Part shown: piece by piece, positions 7,885 through 15,123 of the stretch
How positions within the stretch are numbered: the stretch's first letter is position 1
Layout: each line of letters starts with the position of its first letter
Origin: Proteiniphilum sp. UBA5283
GTDB taxonomy: Bacteria; Bacteroidota; Bacteroidia; Bacteroidales; Dysgonomonadaceae
Assembly: GCA_002408485.1 (NCBI GenBank)
Contig: DHSP01000003.1
Coordinates: forward strand, 62,125-82,473
Length of the DNA stretch: 20,349 bases
Direction of reading: 5' to 3'
The notes under the pieces: generated by a model
The model's database searches: none
What the model saw: the letters and a program-made list of their open reading frames with translations, nothing else
Told to the model about the DNA's origin: nothing
Program-made: the position numbers and the translations under genes

Positions 7885-9774
7885 ATGAGAATTATTAAAA
7901 TTTTTATACTGTCGATTTTCAGTTATTATAGCCTGTTTGCGAATGAGGTTTCACTACAATCGCCGGACAGCAGGTATGCTGTAAAAGTTTTTGAACAAGA
8001 AAACCATTTATGGTTTACTGTCGATTTCAACGGGAATCGGGTTATTTATCCGTCACTATTAGGAATAAATGGTAATGGTGAATGGAAGGAAAATGTAAAA
8101 ATAGGAAATATAAGCCGGGATACTGTTAATCAGACGTGGTACCCTGTATACGGAGAACGGTCTGTAGTAAAAGATCATTATAATGGTTGTGTTATTGATC
8201 TGGTTTCTGATGATAATAAAAGACGGACATTACAGCTAGAAATACGGTCATATGATGAGGGAGTTGCTTTTCGATATATTTTTCCAGGTGGAGAATATCT
8301 TCATATAACCGATGAATATACCCAATATACCCTTCCTGAGGGAACAAAAGCCTGGTATACTCCCCGGGCACAAACTTCTTACGAGTTGCTTCCTTTATAT
8401 GGATGGCCGGGAGAAAGCGAGCGGCCGCTTGTCTTGGAACTGCCGGAAAATAATTATTTGTTGTTTACCGAAGCGGGAGTGGTGAATTATGTAAGAACAA
8501 AATTTGCTTTGGGAGACAAACCCAACACCATCAATAACGTAATGTATGGTTCTGTGGACGAGATTGCTCCTTTTGCTACTCCGTGGCGCGTTCTCATGGC
8601 AGCGAAAAAGGCCGGTGAACTAATTGAAAATAATGATATTCTGTTGAATCTGAATCCTCCTTCCATTATAGAGAATCCTTGGTGGATCACACCGGGAAAA
8701 GTGATGCGTGAGGTTACCCTGTCAACAGCAGGAGCAAAAGCGGTTGTTGATTTTGCAGTAAAAAGGAATTTACAGTATATTCATTTCGACTCAGGATGGT
8801 ATGGACCGGAAAATAACTGGAAGTCGGATGCTACCACTGTTGCTTTCGATTCGATCCGAAACTCTAAATATGGTGCATTCGATTTGCATGAAGCAATTGC
8901 TTATGCGAAAAAAAATAATAAAAAGGTGATTTTATATGTTAACCAGCGAGCTTTATCAAACCAACTTGATGAAATATTGCCACTTTATAAAAGCTGGGGA
9001 GTAGACGGTTTAAAATTTGGATTTGTTCAGGTAGGTTCTCATCTGTGGACCAAATGGTTACATGAGGCGGTCGCAAAATGTGCCAAGTATGGATTAGTTG
9101 TCGATATACATGATGAATACCGCCCCACAGGATTTAGTCGGACTTATCCAAATCTGATGACCCAGGAAGGTATCCGTGGAAATGAAGAGTTTCCTGATGC
9201 CACACACAACGCACTCCTACCTTTCACCCGTTTCACACAAGGTGCAGCCGATTATACCATCTGTTATTATCGTCGGGATTTCTCGGGTAAAGATGTTCCT
9301 GAAAAATCGCAAGGTTTAGTAAAAGCTCGTTTACTCAGTACTACTCCTGCGCATCAGTTGGCATTGTCTGTAATCTATTACAGTCCATTGCAATATGTCT
9401 ATTGGTACGACAAGCCCTCAGAGAGTCAGGATGAACCCGAACTGGAATTTTTTGATAAAGTACCTACCGTTTGGGACGATACCAAAGTGCTTGAAGGAGT
9501 ACCGGCAGAATATATTACAATGGCACGTCGAAGCGGAAGAGACTGGTTTGTAGGAAGTATCACCAATACCGAACCGCGCAAATTATTCACTTCTCTTAAT
9601 TTCCTTGAACCGGGAAAAACCTATACTGCCCATATTTATGAAGATGATCCAAAAGTTAAAACACGTACAAAGGTTGGTATAAAGAGGATAAAAGTGACTC
9701 ATGAATCGGTTCTTGAGGCAAATCTTCAGCCGTCAGGCGGACAAGCGATCATGATAACGGAGATACTTGATTGA
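7885..9774 (+). CDS. GH97 glycoside hydrolase, copy A
   Basis: GH97 enzyme, a calcium-dependent alpha-glycosidase family that includes SusB. An in-frame extension reaches an ATG at 7783 inside the GH88 gene. I chose 7885 because it has a Shine-Dalgarno-like AAAAGGAAT just before it and starts a signal peptide (MRIIKIFILSIFSYYSLFA). The protein has 629 residues: an N-terminal beta-sandwich (about 20-270, with SYDEGVAFRY holding likely Ca ligand E125), a TIM barrel (about 290-520) and a C-terminal beta domain. Barrel motifs are YVNQRAL (351-357), LKFGF with G379, HDEYRPTG with D410, and QEGIRGNEE with E434. The spacings G379-D410 (31) and D410-E434 (24) match what I recall for characterised GH97s. 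The acid E434 is kept, but the retaining-type nucleophile Asp is Gly, and the two inverting-type base Glu positions are not Glu. An 18-residue insertion (about 466-483) is absent from copy B. Substrate unknown. Confidence 0.93.
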   Translation: MRIIKIFILSIFSYYSLFANEVSLQSPDSRYAVKVFEQENHLWFTVDFNGNRVIYPSLLGINGNGEWKENVKIGNISRDTVNQTWYPVYGERSVVKDHYNGCVIDLVSDDNKRRTLQLEIRSYDEGVAFRYIFPGGEYLHITDEYTQYTLPEGTKAWYTPRAQTSYELLPLYGWPGESERPLVLELPENNYLLFTEAGVVNYVRTKFALGDKPNTINNVMYGSVDEIAPFATPWRVLMAAKKAGELIENNDILLNLNPPSIIENPWWITPGKVMREVTLSTAGAKAVVDFAVKRNLQYIHFDSGWYGPENNWKSDATTVAFDSIRNSKYGAFDLHEAIAYAKKNNKKVILYVNQRALSNQLDEILPLYKSWGVDGLKFGFVQVGSHLWTKWLHEAVAKCAKYGLVVDIHDEYRPTGFSRTYPNLMTQEGIRGNEEFPDATHNALLPFTRFTQGAADYTICYYRRDFSGKDVPEKSQGLVKARLLSTTPAHQLALSVIYYSPLQYVYWYDKPSESQDEPELEFFDKVPTVWDDTKVLEGVPAEYITMARRSGRDWFVGSITNTEPRKLFTSLNFLEPGKTYTAHIYEDDPKVKTRTKVGIKRIKVTHESVLEANLQPSGGQAIMITEILD

Positions 9775-9800
9775 AATAGGATATAAAATCTAAATCGAAC

Positions 9801-12143
9801 ATGCATTATTTTGTCAGATATCTCTTTTTGTCTTTGTGCCTTAGTGCTCAGATACTTTATGCGCAAAAACCCGTCGATCTGGTAAATCCTTTTGTCGATA
9901 GCTATAAATCACGTTGGTTCTTCTTTAGTTCGGCATCGAGACCATTCGGTATGGTAAACCTGAGTCCAGATACCGATACCCAATCTTCATGGAACTCGGG
10001 TTATTTGTACGGTAGTGAACATATTCGCTGTTTCAGTCATATTCATGCCTGGCAGATGTCGGGCGTGGCCGTTATGCCCACAGTGGGTGAATTCAAAGGG
10101 CACAAAGGAATGGATATTTATCAATCGAAGTTTACCCACGAAGGAGAAATTGCCAAACCGGGATATCATAAAGTGTACCTCTCGGATTATGATGTATGGG
10201 CAGAACTGACTTCTTCCACCCGAGTAGGTTTTCATCAATATACCTTTCCAGAAAGTGACGAGTCCTATATCCTGATAGATATCGGTGCTTACCTGGCACA
10301 TGGTCCTAAAGCACACGCCGAGGCCTGGAAAGTGACTGATACTGAGATTGCGGGTTACGAAATCATGGAACGTACAGGTAGACGGCCAAAGGACACTCCA
10401 GTTTACTTTTATATGGAATTTAATAAACCATTCAATGATATACGGATGTGGAAAGACAGCACCCTGGTACGTAAATCAATCAATCCCGAACGTATATCGG
10501 GTCATAACTCAGGAATGGCAGTTCATTACAGTACGGCGAAAGGCGAAATTATCCGCTTCAAAGTTGGTATTTCCTACGTCAGTGTGGAGCAGGCACAAAA
10601 GAATCTTCGTGATGAAATACCGCATTGGGATTTTGATAAAGTAAAGCAGGAATCGTATGATGAATGGAACGAAATGCTTAGCCGTATTGAAGTGAAAGGC
10701 GGTACTTACGAACGGAAAGTAAAACTATATACTGACCTGTGGCATGCGCTGCTTGGACGTCGTACACTAAGTGATATCGACGGGAAATATATGGATATGA
10801 CGGGTGATTATCCACGTGTTCGCCAAGTGCGGTTAGATAATAAAGGGAAACCTCTTTTCCCCCATCTCAATTTTGACGCTTGGTGGGGTAGCCACTGGTC
10901 TCTTAATATTCTTTGGTCGATGGCTTATCCGGAAGTAATGGATGCTTTTTGTAATACGATGGTAGATATGTACCAAAATGGAGGATTAATCCCACGCGGG
11001 CCGTCGGGAGGAAATTATACCTTTGTCATGATCGGCGATCCTTCCACTCCATTTTTCGCTACGGCCTATAACAAAGGTATTCGTAATTACAGTTCCGAGC
11101 TCATGTATGAAGGATTGCGCAAGAACGCTTTCCCGGGCGGTACGCGCGACCATTCAGGATACGAACACCGTAAACGAGCCACAGGTGGAGGCATGGATTA
11201 TTACGTGGACCTGGGTTATGTACCACAAGATCGGCCGTCTGTCACTATCCACAGTGAGGCTTCTGCCGCGATGACCATGGAATACTCCTATCAAGACTGG
11301 TCACTGGCACAAATAGCCAAAACAATGGGCAACGAAGAGGATTACCGTTTCTTTATGAAACGCTCACAAAACTATCGTAATCTCTGGAATCCTGCATCGG
11401 GATATATTCACCCCAGAAATAAAAACGGTTCCTGGATTGATGAATTCGATCCGCTGGCATTAAAAGGATTTTGTGAGAGCAATGCCGCGATCTACTCCTA
11501 TTTTGTACCACATGATATGGCCGGGATTATTCAACTGATGGGTGGTAACAAGCATTTTGTTGATCGACTTAACAAAGCTTTTGAACGGTCAGCCTCGAAA
11601 GGGTTCCTGCGAAATCCACGAGAACGGGACGAAAACGCAAATTGGACTGATTATGGCAACCAGCCCGGAACCGGAATGGCACATATGTTTAATTATGCCG
11701 GTGCACCATGGTTAACGCAGTATTGGGTGCGTCGTGTAAAAGATGAATATGACGATATTACACCATACGGAGGTTATAAGGATGACGAAGATCAGGGACA
11801 GATGGGAGCATTGGGTGTACTGATGGGTATCGGTCTGTTTGAAATGAATGGTGGCGCAGCTGCAAATCCTATTTATGAAATCACGACGCCTCTATTTGAA
11901 AAGGTGACTATATATCTGAATAATGACTATTATCCGGGAAAAACATTTATTATCCAAACCAAAAATGATCCCGAAAAGAACATGTATATACAAAAAAGCA
12001 AACTTAATGATAAACCGGTGAATCGTTGTTGGTTCTATCATCATGAATTTGCCAATGGCGGTATACTTGAATTGGAACTTGGTCCCAAACCCAATAAAAA
12101 ATGGGGTATAATACCTTCGCCGATCATTACATTACCGGAATAA
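9801..12143 (+). CDS. Divergent GH92-family glycoside hydrolase
   Basis: GH92 enzymes are calcium-dependent exo-alpha-mannosidases made of an N-terminal beta-sandwich and an alpha/alpha-six barrel; 780 residues is normal. The signal peptide ends at about ILYAQ. The N-terminal hallmark is present (VDLVNPFVDSYK; RPFGMVNLSPDT; CFSHIHAWQMSGVAVMP), and late in the protein come FVPHDMAGI, FNYAGAPWLTQ and DEDQGQM. E559 in CESNAAIYSYFVPHD aligns with the family's general acid, usually in EGNAWQY. D662 and D664 in DED align with the catalytic-base aspartates. Unusual changes are GNQP (Q621) where most members have NEP, loss of Trp in the NAWQY motif, and GALGVLMGIGLF where SAWYVFSALGFYP is typical. 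It may therefore act on something other than an ordinary alpha-mannoside. The gene starts 26 bases after GH97 copy A and is relatively GC-rich (one 60-base line counted at 57%). Confidence 0.88.
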   Translation: MHYFVRYLFLSLCLSAQILYAQKPVDLVNPFVDSYKSRWFFFSSASRPFGMVNLSPDTDTQSSWNSGYLYGSEHIRCFSHIHAWQMSGVAVMPTVGEFKGHKGMDIYQSKFTHEGEIAKPGYHKVYLSDYDVWAELTSSTRVGFHQYTFPESDESYILIDIGAYLAHGPKAHAEAWKVTDTEIAGYEIMERTGRRPKDTPVYFYMEFNKPFNDIRMWKDSTLVRKSINPERISGHNSGMAVHYSTAKGEIIRFKVGISYVSVEQAQKNLRDEIPHWDFDKVKQESYDEWNEMLSRIEVKGGTYERKVKLYTDLWHALLGRRTLSDIDGKYMDMTGDYPRVRQVRLDNKGKPLFPHLNFDAWWGSHWSLNILWSMAYPEVMDAFCNTMVDMYQNGGLIPRGPSGGNYTFVMIGDPSTPFFATAYNKGIRNYSSELMYEGLRKNAFPGGTRDHSGYEHRKRATGGGMDYYVDLGYVPQDRPSVTIHSEASAAMTMEYSYQDWSLAQIAKTMGNEEDYRFFMKRSQNYRNLWNPASGYIHPRNKNGSWIDEFDPLALKGFCESNAAIYSYFVPHDMAGIIQLMGGNKHFVDRLNKAFERSASKGFLRNPRERDENANWTDYGNQPGTGMAHMFNYAGAPWLTQYWVRRVKDEYDDITPYGGYKDDEDQGQMGALGVLMGIGLFEMNGGAAANPIYEITTPLFEKVTIYLNNDYYPGKTFIIQTKNDPEKNMYIQKSKLNDKPVNRCWFYHHEFANGGILELELGPKPNKKWGIIPSPIITLPE

Positions 12144-12296
12144 GGATATAATATAGACGAAGTGATATATTGTGAAACAGGAAAATACAGATCTTAAATA
12201 CTGAATATTTGGTACTTAATTGATCTCAATGGTGTTTTTAGCAAGTCTGAATTTGGACAATTGCTGGATCTATTAATCATTGACGAAGATAAAAAT

Positions 12297-13619
12297 ATGA
12301 ATAAGAAAACAATTGCAATTATAAGAACAAGGGCACTGTCTCTGTTAATCATAGGGTTACTAACCGGTTTTACCATGTGCGCGAAAGAGTCTGGGAATAA
12401 TGAAGAAGGCTCATCTGTTACTCCTCCTGGTCCTGACCCAGATCCTGAGATGACATATATTGATACGTTGACACCCTCTGTTCCAATGAAGCGGGGAGGT
12501 TTACATACCGAAGAAGATTTCAAGCGCGTTCGTCAAAAGATATCAGCAGGTGAAGAGCCATGGCTGTCCGGTTGGAATAAACTTACCAGCAATCCCAGGG
12601 CCCAAGCTACATGGAAAGCAAATCCCGTTGTGAAATTGATTCGAGGCGGTAATAGTCGTGAAGAACCGGAGCCTGATAATTATAGTCGGGCAATGAACGA
12701 TGCTGCAGCAGCTTATCAATTGGCGTTAAGATGGAGAATCAGTGGTGATGACTCATTTGCACAAGCAGGGATCAATATTCTTAATTCATGGGCAAGCACC
12801 TGTGAAAGAATTAGCGGTAATTCAAATACTGCTTTGGCAGCTGGTATTTATGGATATCAGTTCGCCATAGCCGCAGAGCTATTAAGAGATTATGCAGGTT
12901 GGGCAGTAAAAGATTTAGAATCGTACAAGCAATGGATGATAGATGTTTTTTACAATCTGAATATGGATTTTTTAAAATCGCATTGGGGAACTTGTGACTC
13001 GCATTATTGGGCTAATTGGGATCTTTGCAATCTTGCATCAGTGATTGCAATCAGTGTTTTGACAGATAACCGAAGCATGTATAATTATGCGGTTAATTAT
13101 TTACAAAAAGGAAATGGTAACGGCAATTTTTTCAAAGCCATCAATCATGTTTTTAAAGATGAAAACGCCGGATTAGCTCAATTACAGGAAAGTGGTAGAG
13201 ATCAAGGGCATTCTTTGATGGTAATAGGTTTGTTGGGCACAATTTGCAAGTTGACTTGGAACCAGGGAGACGACTTTTATGGATTGGATAACAACAGAGT
13301 CTTAAAAGCTACTGAATACACTGCAAAATATAATGTTGCTCAACTTGATGTTCCTTTCGAAGCATATACACGATATTATGCGGTCAACTGTGCACAATCC
13401 GAGACTCATACTGCTATTAGTTCGTCCGGTCGTGGGGGAGTACGCCCAATTTGGACAGCGGCTTACTATCACTACACAAAAGTGAAAAAATTGGCAGCAA
13501 CCTATACCGCAATGGGTGTACAGCAGACTCAACCCGAAGGAGGAGGTGGTGACTACGGGCCTAACAGTGGGGGATATGATCATCTCGGTTTTGGAACTTT
13601 GATGTTTGCATTGGATTAG
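12297..13619 (+). CDS. Alginate-lyase-family (PF05426-like) polysaccharide lyase, copy B, possible lipoprotein
   Basis: Second lyase-family gene of the locus. The frame is open back to an ATG at 12261. I chose 12297 because it begins the export signal MNKKTIAIIRTRALSLLIIG, which leads to C28. FTMC is not a perfect lipobox, but the polar Asp/Glu- and Pro-rich linker after it is typical of surface lipoproteins. The 440-residue protein shows GLHTEEDFKRVRQKISAG and EPWLSGWNKLTSNPRAQ near the start, SHYWANWDLCN (H236, Y237, W238), QESGRDQGH (297-305), EYTAKYN and C-terminal GFGTLMFALD. SHYWANW resembles the NNHSYW catalytic segment of PL5 alginate lyases, and the whole resembles the PL38-type group. 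It shares its core with copy A (5382-6497). A 153-base gap precedes it, with no clear promoter. It is AT-rich (two lines counted at 35% and 38%) between two GC-richer genes. Family call good, substrate unknown. Confidence 0.85.
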   Translation: MNKKTIAIIRTRALSLLIIGLLTGFTMCAKESGNNEEGSSVTPPGPDPDPEMTYIDTLTPSVPMKRGGLHTEEDFKRVRQKISAGEEPWLSGWNKLTSNPRAQATWKANPVVKLIRGGNSREEPEPDNYSRAMNDAAAAYQLALRWRISGDDSFAQAGINILNSWASTCERISGNSNTALAAGIYGYQFAIAAELLRDYAGWAVKDLESYKQWMIDVFYNLNMDFLKSHWGTCDSHYWANWDLCNLASVIAISVLTDNRSMYNYAVNYLQKGNGNGNFFKAINHVFKDENAGLAQLQESGRDQGHSLMVIGLLGTICKLTWNQGDDFYGLDNNRVLKATEYTAKYNVAQLDVPFEAYTRYYAVNCAQSETHTAISSSGRGGVRPIWTAAYYHYTKVKKLAATYTAMGVQQTQPEGGGGDYGPNSGGYDHLGFGTLMFALD

Positions 13620-13660
13620 TTTAATTCACTAAATTTTGATCACGATAAAGTGGATGTATT

Positions 13661-15100
13661 ATGAAAAGAGATGTTTTGAATGTTAAGTTTGCAACAATAC
13701 TATTCTTATTGTTAATATTTTCAGTCTCTTTATATTCATATGACAAACTGGTAACATATACCGCTCCACAGGGTGCGTTACTTAACCAGAATTTTTCAGT
13801 TCGTGTTAGGCAAGCCGGTAAAGAATGGATGGAGGTGCCGAACCACCTTATAAAAGTAGACGAAGTCCGCGAAACAAAACATCATGTGGAAGAGGCATCT
13901 ATGGCTTATTTCGATTTTTCGGGAGAAGTGGAAGTGTCTGTTACGTTCAACAACGGACCTATTAGAAAAACCAGAATTAGACCCCTTTCTTATGGAATAG
14001 AACCAACAGTTGAAGGAAACAGACTGACTTTTAAACTGGATCAGCCACGTAATCTATCGGTAGAAGTAAATGATGATATTTTCCATAATCTGCATCTCTT
14101 TGCCAACCCGATGATAGAAAATATACCGGACAGGAACGATCCGGATGTGATATTCTTTGGCCCCGGTATCCATGAATTCGAGGATAACAAATTCGAAGTT
14201 CCTTCCAACAAGACAGTCTATATTGACGGGGGAGCCATTCTTCGGGGACAGTTGCTGATACAAAATGCCGAAAATGTAAACGTGATAGGCAGCGGCATGG
14301 TGGAACATACCGTCAAAATGGGCGTACATATTGCCAACTCGAAGAATATCGGAGTGGAGGGAATCTTTACCACACAGTGTGCAACGGGAGGCTCGGACAG
14401 AGTGACCATCCGGAATGTGAAAAGTATCAGCTACTATGGATGGGGAGATGGTCTGAATGTTTTTGCCAGTAACAACGTCTTTTTTGATCGTGTATTCTGC
14501 CGCAATTCAGATGACTGTACAACGGTGTATGCTACACGAAAAGGGTTCGAAGGGGGGTGCCGCAATATTGTGATGGAAAATTCTACCCTGTGGGCTGATG
14601 TGGCGCACCCCATCATGATTGGTATACATGGCAATGCACAAAACTTTGATATTATTGAGGACCTGGTCTATCGGAACATTGACATTCTGGATCACAAGGA
14701 AGCACAGCTCGATTATCAGGGTTGTCTTGCCATTAATGGTGGTGACAACAACATCATTCGCAACGTGCTGTTTGAAGATATCAGAATTGAAGATTTCCGT
14801 CAGGGGCAACTCTTTAACATCCGTATCTTTTATAATGAAAAATATTGCGAAGCCCCCGGTATGGGAATCGAAAACGTGCATTTTAAAAATATAAATTATA
14901 ATGGCAGTAATGCTGAATTATCGATCGTTGCAGGTTACAACAGCGACAGAATGGTGAAAAATGTCACCTTCGAAAACCTGAAAATAAACGGAAGACTTAT
15001 TACTGACAATATGCCGGGTAAACCGGCCTGGTATAAAACCAGTGATATGGCGCGTATTTTTATCGGAGAACATGTTAAAGGGGTCTCGTTTATTGAGTAA
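13661..15100 (+). CDS. GH28/GH49-like right-handed beta-helix glycosidase
   Basis: Secreted protein with a parallel beta-helix, probably a glycanase acting on a uronate- or rhamnose-rich backbone. A signal peptide or anchor covers about residues 1-27. Residues about 28-150 form a beta-sandwich, as seen in front of the helix in GH49 and some GH28-like proteins. The helix follows, with repeated short strands and Asn ladders (ENVNVIGSG, VTIRNVKSI, NVFFDRVFC). Candidate active-site residues are D263 in WGDGLN, the pair D284-D285 in NSDDC, and H323 in GIHGN. These sit where GH28 has NTDG, DDC and GHG. The GH28 RIK motif is not visible, so this is a distant member or a separate subfamily. A beta-helix polysaccharide lyase is a less likely alternative. 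It follows lyase B by 41 bases and precedes GH97 copy B by 23. Confidence 0.75.
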   Translation: MKRDVLNVKFATILFLLLIFSVSLYSYDKLVTYTAPQGALLNQNFSVRVRQAGKEWMEVPNHLIKVDEVRETKHHVEEASMAYFDFSGEVEVSVTFNNGPIRKTRIRPLSYGIEPTVEGNRLTFKLDQPRNLSVEVNDDIFHNLHLFANPMIENIPDRNDPDVIFFGPGIHEFEDNKFEVPSNKTVYIDGGAILRGQLLIQNAENVNVIGSGMVEHTVKMGVHIANSKNIGVEGIFTTQCATGGSDRVTIRNVKSISYYGWGDGLNVFASNNVFFDRVFCRNSDDCTTVYATRKGFEGGCRNIVMENSTLWADVAHPIMIGIHGNAQNFDIIEDLVYRNIDILDHKEAQLDYQGCLAINGGDNNIIRNVLFEDIRIEDFRQGQLFNIRIFYNEKYCEAPGMGIENVHFKNINYNGSNAELSIVAGYNSDRMVKNVTFENLKINGRLITDNMPGKPAWYKTSDMARIFIGEHVKGVSFIE

Positions 15101-15123
15101 TTAAATGAAATAATCCTATTCCC

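Noticed and set aside
9112..9131. 20-base exact match between the two GH97 genes (also at 16480-16499)
   Set aside because: It codes for the conserved HDEYRPTG active-site motif in both paralogs, so it reflects protein conservation and not a mobile-element or recombination repeat.
12261..12296. Longer N-terminus for lyase B starting at 12261
   Set aside because: The added acidic residues (LIIDEDKN) precede the positively charged start of the export signal at 12297, which is the better start.
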